Origin: Chitinophaga pinensis
Lineage (GTDB): Bacteria > Bacteroidota > Bacteroidia > UBA4408
Direction of reading: 5' to 3'
Assembly: GCA_945861665.1 (NCBI GenBank)
Contig: CAMAVS010000004.1
Location: 186,001 to 250,000 of the forward strand
Length of the DNA: 64,000 nt
Each line of letters begins with the position of its first letter. Within the stretch, counting starts at the first letter, position 1. The translations under genes were made by a program, and so were the position numbers. Shown piece after piece: positions 44,127 to 54,247 of this stretch. The notes below the pieces were generated by a model that did not search any database, was not told the DNA's origin, and was given only the letters and a program-made list of their open reading frames with translations.

Positions 44127-44169
44127 TACAAAAAAAAGAAGTTTATAGTGTATCACTATAAACTTCTTC
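44127..44169 (-). terminator. Terminator of the two-parvulin gene
   Basis: A perfect 14-bp stem (44137-44150 with 44154-44167), 3-nt loop and T8 on the minus strand. It sits within the three-gene folding cluster, so it may act as an attenuator between the first and second gene. Confidence 0.88.
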
Positions 44170-44185
44170 CATTGTGTTCTTTTTC

Positions 44186-46147
44186 TTACTTTATTGTTTG
44201 CAACACATCGTTATTAACGGTTACAGTATATTTTTTTCTTAATTCTTCCACCCAATACTTTTCCAATTCTGTTTGGTAGTCAGCAGTTACCAGTCCTTTC
44301 GACTCACTCAATGATTTTGGCTCAGGCGAAATCACTTTGTTCACTAACACAAAAACAGTTTGTTTGTTCATTTCCATATCAGCACCAATACCTAGAACCC
44401 ATTTGGTTTTATCAACAGCTTCATTTTCACCTTTATTAAACTTACTTTTTTCTATTTTAAGATTTAATTGTGAATCCTTATTAATTTCTTTTAACAAATC
44501 ATCGTCCGTCTTTTTGCTTTTGTTTTTCTTTCTTAAAGCAAGTTCTTTGTGCACTTGTTTTGCAATTTCTGGAATAGCACAAGTATACACTGCTGCATCT
44601 AGTCGTTCATTCCACATATACTTGCTTTTATTCTTTTCATAAAACTCCTTTAATCCAACCGTATCCTTAATTGCTTTTGACCATACTTTTTTATCCGTTA
44701 AATCAAACAACAATATACCATCACGGTATTCAGCTAAAATATTTTTAAATTCCGGTTGGGTTGACTCTAATTTACTTTCTTTATAAGCCATTACAACTTC
44801 GTCCGTATACAATTTATACATATCAATTACTATAGAAGTAAAGGTTGTTTTAGGCCTTTTGCTCTGATGACTTTCTAAGTATTTTTTAAAGTCTGTTTGA
44901 GTATATTTTTTATCTCCAATACTAAACAATTCCTTGTTTAACTTAGAAGCTTTTGTAGCATCCCACTTCCCTTCAAAGTATGAGCTATCAAGAGCGGTAA
45001 AAAACTCGTCTCTGGATTTTAAATTTTCTTTAAAATCATACTCCTTCTTAATTTTAACAATTAAGGACTCTTTGCTTTTTTGTGAACGAGTATCCTTTGT
45101 AACCTTAGCTTTTAGCTCTGGCTTAAGCTCTTCAAAAGTGCCAAGGTTTTTCTTTTCTAATCTTTTAATGATGTGCCATCCATATTGAGTTAACACAGGT
45201 ACTGAATAATCACCGTTCTTCGCCAATTCAAAAGCCGGCTTTTCAAACTCAAGCACCATTCTTCCAGTGCCGAACAATGGCAGCTCTCCACCTTTTGTTT
45301 TCGATCCTTTGTCGTCCGAAAATTGAGATGCTAATTGAGCAAAATCGTCACCGTTCTTTAATTTAGTATATATTTCGTCAATTTTAATTTTTGCATTCAA
45401 GGAATCTTCTTTTTTCATTTCAGGTGTATAGCGTATCATAATGTGTGCAGCCAATAGCTGACCTTGATTCGGTCTTCTTTCAAAAACTTTAATAAGGTGG
45501 TATCCAAAACGAGTACGAACAGGCATTGACACCTCTCCAACCTTTGTAGCGTAAGCTACATTTTCAAAAGGGTACACCATTTGCATTGCAGTAAAATATC
45601 CTAAATCACCCCCATTTTCTTTTGCAGAAGGATCGTCAGAAATTTGTCTAGAAAGCTTTCCAAAATCTTCTCCCTTTAGTATTTTATTTCTGGCCATAAG
45701 GGCCTTATTATATGCTGCTAAAGAATCTTTTGGCAAAACATTGGTACCACAATTAATCAACAAATGGCTTGCTCTTACATCAACCTTCATCCTCTCGTAA
45801 GCCTCTTTTAGTAATTGATCGTTTACTTCATTATCCGTTAAGTATGGTTGTGCAAGTTGCTTCTTATACCCTTCAAATTCGGATTTAAATTGACTAAGTG
45901 TGTCCAAACCCATAACTTCTGCTTCCTTCACTTTAAGTTTAAAATTAACGAACAACTGAACATAGTCGTTTACCGTTTTTCCTTCAGCAGCTGCATCCTT
46001 TGAGTTGTTTTTAGAGTAAATACTCTGGAATTCCGATTTGTATATCGGTTTCCCGGCTATTATCATTAATACAGGGTCTTGAGCACAAGCTTTTGAAACA
46101 ACAAAAATTGCACATAACAAAGCAGCCTTTAATACGTTATTTTTCAT
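44186..46147 (-). CDS. Exported PpiC-type peptidyl-prolyl isomerase with two parvulin domains
   Basis: From ATG 46147, 653 residues: a signal peptide (ending ACAQ), an N-terminal SurA-like helical part, parvulin domain 1 (VRASHLLINCG ... GGDLGYFTAMQMVYPFE), parvulin domain 2 (LAAHIMIRYTPE ... GGELPLFGTGRMVLEFE), and a long C-terminal region (about 360-650) rich in Lys and Glu that is specific to the Bacteroidota proteins. A periplasmic folding factor for outer-membrane or T9SS cargo is the likely role. The upstream ATG at 46228 would put 27 residues before the signal and is rejected. Confidence 0.87.
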   Translation of the reverse strand: MKNNVLKAALLCAIFVVSKACAQDPVLMIIAGKPIYKSEFQSIYSKNNSKDAAAEGKTVNDYVQLFVNFKLKVKEAEVMGLDTLSQFKSEFEGYKKQLAQPYLTDNEVNDQLLKEAYERMKVDVRASHLLINCGTNVLPKDSLAAYNKALMARNKILKGEDFGKLSRQISDDPSAKENGGDLGYFTAMQMVYPFENVAYATKVGEVSMPVRTRFGYHLIKVFERRPNQGQLLAAHIMIRYTPEMKKEDSLNAKIKIDEIYTKLKNGDDFAQLASQFSDDKGSKTKGGELPLFGTGRMVLEFEKPAFELAKNGDYSVPVLTQYGWHIIKRLEKKNLGTFEELKPELKAKVTKDTRSQKSKESLIVKIKKEYDFKENLKSRDEFFTALDSSYFEGKWDATKASKLNKELFSIGDKKYTQTDFKKYLESHQSKRPKTTFTSIVIDMYKLYTDEVVMAYKESKLESTQPEFKNILAEYRDGILLFDLTDKKVWSKAIKDTVGLKEFYEKNKSKYMWNERLDAAVYTCAIPEIAKQVHKELALRKKNKSKKTDDDLLKEINKDSQLNLKIEKSKFNKGENEAVDKTKWVLGIGADMEMNKQTVFVLVNKVISPEPKSLSESKGLVTADYQTELEKYWVEELRKKYTVTVNNDVLQTIK

Positions 46148-46258
46148 AATTAAATAGTAACATTTTTTAATAAGGGAAACAAATGTAATTAAACTTGGCG
46201 AATGTTTCAAAAAAAATAAAAAGGCCAAGGTGTATTAACATTATTTAACGGCAACTAA

Positions 46259-47032
46259 TCAAACATCAATGTTTAGTCCATCATAGGCCAATTTAATGAA
46301 GGGAGGAAGCTCCTTTTCAACTTCATTGTGTAACCCCAACTGGTGGCTAATATGTGTAAAATATGCTTGTTTCGGCTTTAACTCCATCATTAAATCAATT
46401 GCCTCCTGTAATGTAAAATGAGATGGATGTGGCTCTTTTCTCAAGGCGTTCAAAACAATTACATCACAGCCTTTTATTTTCGCCTTCTCATCTTCACTAA
46501 TATAGTTAGCATCGGTGATGTAAGTAAAGCCTCCTATTCGGTAACCTAAAACAGGTAATTTTAAATGTTGCACTTCAATGGGAAGGATAGACACCCCCTC
46601 TATTGAAAAAAGTTTGTTCTCTATGATATGTATATCTATTTCAGGTATTCCGGGATATTTAAATTCCGAAAAAATATATGGAAATTGACGCTTAATGCTA
46701 TCCTTAACATACTCGGAACAATAAATATCCATTCTTTTTTTCAATACATAATTAAAGGCTCGTATATCGTCCAAGCCTGATATATGATCAATGTGGTCGT
46801 GTGTATACACTACTGCATCAATCCTGTTTACTTTTTCACGTAACATTTGTTGCCTAAAATCAGGACCAGTATCAATAACGATATGCTTGCCACCCGTCTC
46901 TATCAGTATAGAAGAACGTAATCGCTTATTTTTATAGTCAAGCGAAACACAAACTTTACATTTACAGGCAATAACAGGAACTCCTTGCGAAGTGCCTGTC
47001 CCTAAAAAAGTTACTTTAACATTAGGATTCAT
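46259..47032 (-). CDS. Metallo-beta-lactamase-fold hydrolase (PhnP-like)
   Basis: The zinc motif THDHIDH at 77-83, the start GTGTSQGVPVIACKCKVC with an extra metal-binding Cys/His patch, DANY and the C-terminal FTHISHQLG motif. This combination is that of the PhnP-like phosphodiesterase group within the RNase Z branch. It has 257 residues, full length. There are no phn genes around, so a role in C-P lyase is not supported; a general phosphodiesterase is more likely. The gene is divergent from pntA. Confidence 0.85.
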   Translation of the reverse strand: MNPNVKVTFLGTGTSQGVPVIACKCKVCVSLDYKNKRLRSSILIETGGKHIVIDTGPDFRQQMLREKVNRIDAVVYTHDHIDHISGLDDIRAFNYVLKKRMDIYCSEYVKDSIKRQFPYIFSEFKYPGIPEIDIHIIENKLFSIEGVSILPIEVQHLKLPVLGYRIGGFTYITDANYISEDEKAKIKGCDVIVLNALRKEPHPSHFTLQEAIDLMMELKPKQAYFTHISHQLGLHNEVEKELPPFIKLAYDGLNIDV

Positions 47033-47085
47033 TACAGTGTAAATGTAACGAACATTAACAAATAATTTAGCAGAATTAATAGGTT

Positions 47086-47114
47086 TTGATATTTGATTTT
47101 ATTTTTTAATTTTG
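47086..47114 (+). promoter_or_regulatory. Promoter of pntAB
   Basis: TTG at 47086-47088, an 18-bp spacer and TAATTTTG at 47107-47114. It predicts a leader of about 105 nt before the pntA ATG, long for this genome; I see no known riboswitch in it. Confidence 0.55.
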
Positions 47115-47227
47115 GCAACCAAAACAAAAAATTTACAATGGTGCTTGCGTTATATTAAATTAAATGCACCTCAAGCAGATTACCAAATTTTGTACTCAAA
47201 AAAAATTTAAAATAATATAGTTTAATT

Positions 47228-48772
47228 ATGAAGGTAGGCATTCCATCGGAAATTTCCCCAAATGAGTTAAGGGTTGCGGCAACTCCCAAAACTGTCAAAC
47301 GGCTTCAGAAACAAGGCTTTGAAGTTTATATTCAGCATAACGCTGGCATAAAAGCTTATTTTTCAGATAAAGAATTTGAAGAAGCTGGAGCTAAAATAGT
47401 TGCTACAGCGGCTGATATTTATGGCAAATCAGACATTGTTTTGAAAGTTAAGGAACCTTCAATAGAAGAAGTGGATATGATGAAAGAAGGTTTGGTTATG
47501 CTAAGCTATTTATGGCCTGCACAAAATCAACCTTTGCTTCAAAAATTAGCGGATAAAAAAGTAAATGCTGTGGCAATGGATGCGATTCCTCGTATTTCCA
47601 GAGCACAAAAAATGGATGTTTTGTCATCGATGGCAAACATTGCAGGATATAGATCAGTTATCGAAGGATCTTACCATTTCGGAAGATTCCTTAACGGACA
47701 AATTACTGCTGCGGGTAAAGTAGAACCGGCAAAAGTATTGGTAATTGGTGCTGGTGTTGCTGGTTTAGCAGCTATCGGTGCTGCCAATTCATTGGGTGCT
47801 ATTGTCAGGGCTTTTGATACACGTAAAGAAGTTGCAGAACAAATTGAATCGATGGGTGCTACATTTCTTACTGTTGAAATTGAAGAAGATGGAGCTACAT
47901 CATCGGGCTATTCAAAAGAAATGAGTCCTGCTTTTATTGAAGCAGAGATGAAATTATTTTTAGAACAAGCAAAAGAAGTTGATATCGTAATTACTACTGC
48001 ACAAATTCCTGGCAGACCCGCTCCTAAATTGTGGATGGATTATCACGTAGCTGCCATGAAACCAGGTTCAGTGATTGTTGATTTAGCAGCTTCAAGCGGT
48101 GGTAACTGTGCTCTTACAAAAAACGGAGAAGTTTATACAACTGATAATGGAGTTGTGATGGTTGGTAAATTAAGTCAATTACCAAGTCAAGCTTCACAAT
48201 TATATGGAAACAACTTATGTCACTTATTAGATGACATGGGCAAAGCAGAAAAATGGAAAATTGATATGGAAGATGCTGTTGTGTCAAGAGCAATGGTAAC
48301 TTACAATGGTAAAATCAATTGGCCTCCTGCCCCCCTTCCTGTTAGCCCAACTGCGGGTGGAAAAGCAAAAGTAGTTGCACCAACAGAAGCGGAAACAAAA
48401 GCAACCGCAGAAGCAGCAGCAAAAAAAGCAACCAACTCTATGGTCATAACTTTGGCATCCGTTGGAGCAATGTTATTCTTGGTTGGTAAATATGCACCAA
48501 GCGAATTCATTCAGCATTTCACAGTATTCATACTAGCGATTTTTGTCGGTTGGCAATTGATTACCAACGTTGCACACGCTTTGCACACACCATTAATGGC
48601 CGTAACAAATGCCATCAGTGGAATTATCGTTGTGGGTGGTTTATTACAAACTACGAATGACATCAAAGATCCAGTGACCATTATAGCAGTGATTGCTATT
48701 TTGATTGCCAGCATCAATATTGTTGGTGGATTCTTAGTGACACACCGTATGTTAAAAATGTTTAAAAAATAG
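47228..48772 (+). CDS. pntA: NAD(P) transhydrogenase subunit alpha
   Basis: It carries the NAD(H)-binding domain I and the first part of the membrane domain of the proton-translocating transhydrogenase. [15 protein letters not shown] opens the protein, [13 protein letters not shown] near 174 is the Rossmann loop, and RAFDTRKEV follows. An Ala/Lys/Thr-rich linker (about 380-410) leads to four membrane segments. It has 514 residues, as for the two-subunit E. coli type. pntB starts 58 bp downstream. The pair exchanges hydride between NADH and NADP+ using the proton gradient, supplying NADPH. Confidence 0.95.
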   Translation: MKVGIPSEISPNELRVAATPKTVKRLQKQGFEVYIQHNAGIKAYFSDKEFEEAGAKIVATAADIYGKSDIVLKVKEPSIEEVDMMKEGLVMLSYLWPAQNQPLLQKLADKKVNAVAMDAIPRISRAQKMDVLSSMANIAGYRSVIEGSYHFGRFLNGQITAAGKVEPAKVLVIGAGVAGLAAIGAANSLGAIVRAFDTRKEVAEQIESMGATFLTVEIEEDGATSSGYSKEMSPAFIEAEMKLFLEQAKEVDIVITTAQIPGRPAPKLWMDYHVAAMKPGSVIVDLAASSGGNCALTKNGEVYTTDNGVVMVGKLSQLPSQASQLYGNNLCHLLDDMGKAEKWKIDMEDAVVSRAMVTYNGKINWPPAPLPVSPTAGGKAKVVAPTEAETKATAEAAAKKATNSMVITLASVGAMLFLVGKYAPSEFIQHFTVFILAIFVGWQLITNVAHALHTPLMAVTNAISGIIVVGGLLQTTNDIKDPVTIIAVIAILIASINIVGGFLVTHRMLKMFKK

Positions 48773-48830
48773 AAAGCGCAAGCTTCAACGACATAAATAA
48801 TAAAAAATTATAAGGAGTTAAACTGAAATT

Positions 48831-50237
48831 ATGATTGAAATAGCAAAAGAAATTCAAACAGCAGCATATTTATTTGCAAGTATCCTGTTCATTTTAAGTT
48901 TAGGAGGATTAGCCTCTCAAGAATCCGCAAAACGTGGAGTTATCTACGGAATTGTTGGTATGATCGTAGCCATAATTGCTACTGTTTTAGGGCAGGGAGT
49001 TGAAGGACATGTTTATATTATTGGAGCCATTGCCATTGCTTCTCTAATTGGTACTATGGTCGCACGTAAAGTGGAAATGACTTCAATGCCTCAACTGGTT
49101 GCCATCCTTCATAGTTTTGTGGGATTAGCAGCAGTATTGGTTGGTTTCGGTTCTTATCTAGATCCGGAAACACAAACATTAACCGGAGCAGCACACACTA
49201 TCCACTTGGTGGAAGTGTTTATTGGAATTTTTATTGGTGCTATTACTTTTACCGGTTCTATTGTTGCTTGGGGAAAATTAGATGGTAAAATCCCTTCTAA
49301 ACCTTGGGCATTTAGCGCGCTTCAAATAATGAATCTATCCCTACTAACTGCATGTATTGTTTTGGGAGTATTTTTCTGTAAAGCAGAAGGAACAAGCGGA
49401 ATGCTTCCCTTGTTGATTATGACAGGAATTGCATCCTTCATTGGTGTTGTATTGGTGATGGCTATTGGAGGCGGAGATATGCCGGTGGTTGTTTCTATGT
49501 TGAACTCCTATTCGGGTTGGGCTGCTTCGGCTGCAGGATTTATGTTAGGAAATGACTTGTTGATTGTAACCGGAGCTTTGGTAGGCAGTTCAGGGGCGAT
49601 ACTTTCTATGCATATGTGTCACGCAATGAACCGTTCTTTCTTTGCTGTGATTTTTGCAAATGCAACTGCATCTTCATCGCAAGGCGGTGAGAAAAAAGCC
49701 ATTGAAGGTGAAGTAACATCATTAAATCACGAGGAAGTTGCGGCATTATTAAAAGAAGCAAGATCAGTTGTTATTGTTCCCGGTTATGGAATGGCTGTTG
49801 CAAAAGCACAGTATCCAATTTATGACATGGTTCAAACATTACAAAAAGCTGGTAAAAAAGTAAGATTCGCTATACATCCTGTGGCAGGTCGTTTACCAGG
49901 TCACATGAATGTGTTATTAGCTGAAGCAAACGTACCTTACGATATTGTAATGGAAATGGACGAAATAAATCCTGATATGCCGGATACAGATGTAGTAATG
50001 GTAATTGGAGCAAACGATGTGGTAAACCCAAGCGCACAAGATGATCCTGCAAGTTCTATTTACGGAATGCCTGTGATTGAAGTTTGGAAAGCAGAAAAAG
50101 TAATCATCATGAAACGTTCTATGTCGGCAGGTTATTCAGGTGAAGACAATCCTTTGTTCTACAAACCAAATTCAGAAATGCTTTACGGTGATGCGAAAGT
50201 GAGTGTTGAGAAATTATTAGGATTTTTGAAATCATAA
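48831..50237 (+). CDS. pntB: NAD(P) transhydrogenase subunit beta
   Basis: Eight to nine membrane segments (about 10-270) form the rest of the proton channel domain II. The C-terminal domain III binds NADP(H): [41 protein letters not shown] and [13 protein letters not shown] are the family motifs. It has 468 residues, full length. It shares the pntA transcript, closed by a terminator at 50262-50290. Confidence 0.96.
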   Translation: MIEIAKEIQTAAYLFASILFILSLGGLASQESAKRGVIYGIVGMIVAIIATVLGQGVEGHVYIIGAIAIASLIGTMVARKVEMTSMPQLVAILHSFVGLAAVLVGFGSYLDPETQTLTGAAHTIHLVEVFIGIFIGAITFTGSIVAWGKLDGKIPSKPWAFSALQIMNLSLLTACIVLGVFFCKAEGTSGMLPLLIMTGIASFIGVVLVMAIGGGDMPVVVSMLNSYSGWAASAAGFMLGNDLLIVTGALVGSSGAILSMHMCHAMNRSFFAVIFANATASSSQGGEKKAIEGEVTSLNHEEVAALLKEARSVVIVPGYGMAVAKAQYPIYDMVQTLQKAGKKVRFAIHPVAGRLPGHMNVLLAEANVPYDIVMEMDEINPDMPDTDVVMVIGANDVVNPSAQDDPASSIYGMPVIEVWKAEKVIIMKRSMSAGYSGEDNPLFYKPNSEMLYGDAKVSVEKLLGFLKS

Positions 50238-50261
50238 ATTACAAATAGATAATTCTGAAAA

Positions 50262-50290
50262 GTCTTCTCATTAAATGAGAAGCTTTTTTG
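50262..50290 (+). terminator. Terminator of pntAB
   Basis: A perfect 9-bp stem (50264-50272 with 50274-50282) over one loop base, so with a real loop of 5 or more nt, then a T run. Confidence 0.8.
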
Positions 50291-50332
50291 TTTTAAGCCA
50301 CAATCGCGATGTTTGCGGTAGCGATGGGCAGA

Positions 50333-50971
50333 TTACTCCTTGACCAGCTTAGCTCTTAACACATTTTGCTGGTCGCTCAACTCAATAAAATAAATAGCTT
50401 TTGAATAGGTTGAAATATCCAAAAAGAAAGAATTTCCAGAAAGACCCATTGTTTCATATACTGTTTGCCCCATTATATCCAGCAGCCTGAGACTTGCATT
50501 GTGCAACACTTTGCTAAGGTCGATTGTTGTTTTTCCACCTGAAGGATTTGGAAATAAATAGATACTATTTGACAAAGCAACAGCGGCTATCCCAATACCA
50601 TTAAAAATATGGCACGCTGAAGTATCGCTGCAATTGACATTGTTTACAACTACTTTGTAACTCCCATTGACCAGTGGCGTATAACTTTGGCTGGTGGCAC
50701 CTGCAATTGAGGTATTCCCGTTATTACAATCTAACCACTGATACGTAACTCCTCCGCTTGCATTAGAACTTAGAATTGCTCCGTTCAATTGTACCGAGGT
50801 ATCCACCAGGCATTGACTTAGTTTATGCACAAAAATATCATCACAGCCTGCTGAATAAAGATGATAGGTTGATGCCCCGGAATCAAAATCAATAGTATCT
50901 GTAAAAAAAACAGTTGTGAATACATTTCCTTGTAAATCTAATGTAATCGAATTCCCCCAGCAATTTCCTCC
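50333..50971 (-). pseudogene. 3' remnant of an SBBP-repeat / T9SS cargo gene
   Basis: The minus-strand frame is open from a TGA at 50974-50972 to the stop at 50333, with no plausible start at its beginning. Its first 45 residues read as one SBBP/beta-propeller repeat (GNSITLDLQGNVFTT, DTIDFDSGASTYHLYSAGCDD, IFVHKLSQC). An Ig-like segment (GVTYQWLDCNNG) follows, then a full T9SS type A sorting domain (YLFPNPSGGKTTIDL ... ISTYSKAIYFIELSD ... AKLVKE). The signal peptide and most propeller blades are missing. The cut 5' edge lies next to the array at 51008-51042. Confidence 0.78.
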
Positions 50972-51007
50972 TCACTCAACTCTCACTCGCGCAAGCGCCC
51001 CACTTGT

Positions 51008-51042
51008 GAGACAAACAACGAACAACTAGCCACTAACAACCA
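51008..51042 (-). repeat. TNGTTGT heptamer array abutting the ubiD-like stop (5 units)
   Basis: On the minus strand five 7-nt units follow the stop codon without any gap: TGGTTGT, TAGTGGC, then three more of which two fit TNGTTGT exactly. Strict 7-bp spacing. Confidence 0.7.
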
Positions 51043-52881
51043 TTATATAATCCCAAACAAGCTTCCACCCTTCTCTCCCAGCCTATCCACTCTTTTCTCA
51101 ATAGCAGGGTCTTTTAACAAAGGCGGTGCGTGATGCGGTTTTATCCTCGCATCAATTATCAAGGAACCTTTGCAGCCCCAATGCTTGTTTTCTGTAAATT
51201 CATTTACACCGCTTATATCTGCAGCAGGATTACTGCGTGTAAATGTTACCCATAAAAAATTATTTATTGTAGCAGAAACAAAATCAACATCGTCAACAAC
51301 AACAATCAGCGGAAAGCCTTTTAGTTTTTCAGGTATCGCAGAAAGATTTTCAGACAGTTTTTTTATTTCATTATGTGCTTCCTGTTCGTTTTTGTATTTA
51401 CCCATCTCAATTGCTAATATACCGGGCATTACGGGTTTTATTTTTACTACACCATCAATAGCATTTTCATAATTAAATGCGGAAGCAAGTTCACGCTTTT
51501 TATTTCCTGCGGCAGCAATTACCAATTTGGATCCGCTGTTGAGTCCTTTACCGGAGTAATCCAAGGTATCAATGCTGGTATTGGTTTGAAAATGTAAATC
51601 CCTGGCAAAATCAATGCGCTCCAATACGTGTGCAAAATAGGCTGGAATATCGTATACTGTTAAATTGGCATTGTCCTCTTGCGCCACAATGAATAAGTAT
51701 TTAGCCAAACTCATTTGTCCAAATCCAAGAATGTGATTTGCAATGGTGAGAATTTCGCTCGGCTTTCTTTCTTTGATGTATGGTGTGTAACGCTCACTTC
51801 CTATTGCCAATAACAAAGGATGCACACCAGCAGCATCCACTGCATTCACTGCTTTTAATCCGGGAATTTGATTGGGTAATTCATCTCCTGTTATTTCATG
51901 TATGAGTGCACCAAAGCTGGTGTCTTCTTGTGGTGGTCTGCCAACAACCGTAAAAGGCCAAATGGCATCTTTGCGATGATACACTTTATGCACACGCATC
52001 ACAGGAAAATCGTGTTTCAAACTATAATATCCTAAATGGTCACCAAAAGGGCCTTCCAGTTTATTTTCGTTGGGATATACTTCACCGGTAATTACAAAAT
52101 CGGCATCCGATGAAATACAATAACCGTCTTCATAAGTATATCTAAATCTTCTTCCGCCCATAGCACCGGCAAAGGTGAGTTCGGAAAGTCCCTCGGGTAA
52201 AGGCATTACAGCTGCTAAGGAATGGGATGGTGGACCACCCAAAAATATGCTCACTTTTAATGGTTGCCCTTTTGCATTCGATTTGGATTGATGTACACCA
52301 ATGCCTCTGTGCAATTGATAGTGTAAACCTACTTCCTTGTTTTGTATGTAATCGTTTCCTCCCAATTGTATTCTGTACATTCCTAAGTTGGAGTTCATCA
52401 CCCCGGGTTTGTCAATGTCTTCGGTATACACAAGGGGAAGCGTTACAAAAGGTCCGCCATCACCCTTCCAACATTTTAATTGTGGTAATTTATCGATGCT
52501 TGTTTCTTTGTATAAAACTGGATGTCCGAAAATTTGTCTTTTAGGTAGCGCATTCCAAGCAGTAAATAAAGCTGCAGAATTTTTTATGGGATGCTTAATT
52601 GCTTCCAATAGATTTGATTTTAGTCGAATTAAATTCTTTACATTCTCCAAGGTATCTTTAAAGATAAAACGGCTGCGTTCCATATTTCCAAACAGGTTGG
52701 AAACCGCTTTAAATTCGGAGCCTTTAATGTTTTCAAAAAGTAGTGCTGGACCATTTTTTTCAAAAACGCGCAAATGAATAGCAGCCATTTCGAGCTCGGC
52801 ATCAACTTCCTCCTTGATACGAATTAAATGACCGTTTTTTTCGAGGTCGTTTATGCAATCACTAATACTTTTGTATGCCAT
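51043..52881 (-). CDS. UbiD family decarboxylase (menaquinone-type)
   Basis: A 612-residue UbiD-fold protein from ATG 52881 (the ATG at 52920 adds an unmatched 13 residues). Motifs: GGPPSHSLAAVMPLPEGLSE, RYTYEDGYCISSDADFVITGEV, EGPFGDHLGYYS with the catalytic Glu, and VDDVDFVSATINNFLWVTFTRSNP. UbiD enzymes use prenylated FMN made by UbiX to decarboxylate aromatic acids. Bacteroidota respire with menaquinone, and this length matches the proteins annotated as menaquinone biosynthesis decarboxylase (futalosine route), but I cannot tell the substrate. No ubiX or mqn gene is in the window. The gene stands alone. Confidence 0.85.
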   Translation of the reverse strand: MAYKSISDCINDLEKNGHLIRIKEEVDAELEMAAIHLRVFEKNGPALLFENIKGSEFKAVSNLFGNMERSRFIFKDTLENVKNLIRLKSNLLEAIKHPIKNSAALFTAWNALPKRQIFGHPVLYKETSIDKLPQLKCWKGDGGPFVTLPLVYTEDIDKPGVMNSNLGMYRIQLGGNDYIQNKEVGLHYQLHRGIGVHQSKSNAKGQPLKVSIFLGGPPSHSLAAVMPLPEGLSELTFAGAMGGRRFRYTYEDGYCISSDADFVITGEVYPNENKLEGPFGDHLGYYSLKHDFPVMRVHKVYHRKDAIWPFTVVGRPPQEDTSFGALIHEITGDELPNQIPGLKAVNAVDAAGVHPLLLAIGSERYTPYIKERKPSEILTIANHILGFGQMSLAKYLFIVAQEDNANLTVYDIPAYFAHVLERIDFARDLHFQTNTSIDTLDYSGKGLNSGSKLVIAAAGNKKRELASAFNYENAIDGVVKIKPVMPGILAIEMGKYKNEQEAHNEIKKLSENLSAIPEKLKGFPLIVVVDDVDFVSATINNFLWVTFTRSNPAADISGVNEFTENKHWGCKGSLIIDARIKPHHAPPLLKDPAIEKRVDRLGEKGGSLFGII

Positions 52882-52951
52882 ATTGAAATCAAAAATAGGG
52901 TATTTTATAGCATATATCAATTACGTACTAAATAGCTATCGGATCTAAAAC

Positions 52952-54211
52952 TTAAGTTTTCTGCTTTTTCTTTTTAGCAGCCGGAAACAAAATATTGTTT
53001 AGGATTAGGCGATAGCCAGGAGAATTTGGATGTAAGTTTAAATCAGTTGGAGGATCACCCACAAAATGTTGATAGTCCTCGGGATCGTGTCCACCATAAA
53101 AAGTCCAAGTACCTTTTCCGAAATCACCGTGTATATAACGTGCTTCGTTTCCAGCTTTGTTATCGCCTAAAATTAATACGTTTGGCTTAATTACTTTTTT
53201 ATTAAAAGATGTTGATTGTCCCATAAAACCTTTTATGATGCGCTCGTGATCTTGACATAACATAGTGGGTACAGGATCCCATTTTGCTGAAAATTCAAAC
53301 AAAGCAAAGTAATCACTACTCTCCGTAACCCTTCTGGTACCTGTTGCATCGATGTTTGAAAATTCATATTGATAAGGGTCTGTTACTAAGCTAAAATCTT
53401 TAAAAGCAAAGCAATTATCAAAATTGAGTTTTGAATTGTAACTTGGACTTGAGCCATCGCCATCGTATATGTTTTCACATATATCCAAACCGTCTGCGGA
53501 AAGCGCTACATCATAAGAATCGGTAGCAGAACACATCGCAAAAAGAAATCCTCCTCCAGCTGTGAAGTCGCGAATTTTTTGCGCCACACCCAATTTTAAC
53601 TGTGATACTTTTTTGAAACCCAATTTGGCAGACATCGCTTGTGAAGATCTCTCTTCCTCTTGATACCAAGCAATGTTATGATAAGCAGCATAAAATTTCC
53701 CGTACTGTCCTGTAAAATCTTCGTGGTGTAAATGCAACCAATCATATAATGGCAACTTCCCTACTATTATTTCTTCATCGTAAATAACATCGTATGGTAT
53801 TTCTGCATAGGTCAACACCATAGTAACCGCATCGTCCCAAGGCAACTTTGTTTTGGGTGAATAAACAGCAATTTTAGGCGCTTTTTCCAATTTAACAACG
53901 TCCATATTTACCTCAGGGTTTGCTATTTCCTGAAGGATTGCGGAATATTGAACATCGGCAATAACTTGGTAACTCACACCACGGATGGTGCATTCCTTTT
54001 CAATATCTTTTAAATATTTTATAGCAAAACTACCACCACGGTAATTCAACAGCCAGTCAACTTCAATATCGTGTCCCAGTGTCCAATAAGCAATGCCATA
54101 AGACTTCAGGTGGTTCTTTTGCGAAACATCCATTGGGATTAGTAAATAGGATGCAAAAGAAGGCAGCGAAAACAGCAATAATACAATTACAGAAAGTAGC
54201 ACTTTTTTCAT
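52952..54211 (-). CDS. Conserved exported protein often labelled 'asparagine synthetase B'
   Basis: From ATG 54211 there is a signal peptide (ending SFAS), so the protein is exported. The body (419 residues) has the motifs PWDDAVTMVLTYAEIPY, YDWLHLHHEDFTGQYGKF, GGGFLFAMCSATDSYDVALSA and ARYIHGDFGKGTWTFYGGHDPEDYQH. Database entries of this Bacteroidota family are often called asparagine synthetase B. It has neither the N-terminal Cys glutaminase domain nor the ATP-pyrophosphatase loop of AsnB, so the label is not supported. The GGGFLFAMCSATDS segment resembles a class I amidotransferase-like elbow. Function unknown. The thioredoxin gene starts 37 bp upstream. Confidence 0.8.
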   Translation of the reverse strand: MKKVLLSVIVLLLFSLPSFASYLLIPMDVSQKNHLKSYGIAYWTLGHDIEVDWLLNYRGGSFAIKYLKDIEKECTIRGVSYQVIADVQYSAILQEIANPEVNMDVVKLEKAPKIAVYSPKTKLPWDDAVTMVLTYAEIPYDVIYDEEIIVGKLPLYDWLHLHHEDFTGQYGKFYAAYHNIAWYQEEERSSQAMSAKLGFKKVSQLKLGVAQKIRDFTAGGGFLFAMCSATDSYDVALSADGLDICENIYDGDGSSPSYNSKLNFDNCFAFKDFSLVTDPYQYEFSNIDATGTRRVTESSDYFALFEFSAKWDPVPTMLCQDHERIIKGFMGQSTSFNKKVIKPNVLILGDNKAGNEARYIHGDFGKGTWTFYGGHDPEDYQHFVGDPPTDLNLHPNSPGYRLILNNILFPAAKKKKQKT

Positions 54212-54247
54212 TGTAAATCTATTATTCATTAAAATTTAGAGCGTGAT

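Noticed and set aside
46259-47032. phnP of a C-P lyase operon
   Set aside because: The motifs fit the PhnP-like group but no other phn genes are present, so the symbol was not assigned.
47115-47227. Riboswitch in the long pntA leader
   Set aside because: The predicted leader is about 105 nt, but I could not find a conserved riboswitch core or an expression-platform hairpin.
52952-54211. Asparagine synthetase B
   Set aside because: A signal peptide is present and the glutaminase Cys at residue 2 and the ATP-PPi loop are absent; the name is a database habit.
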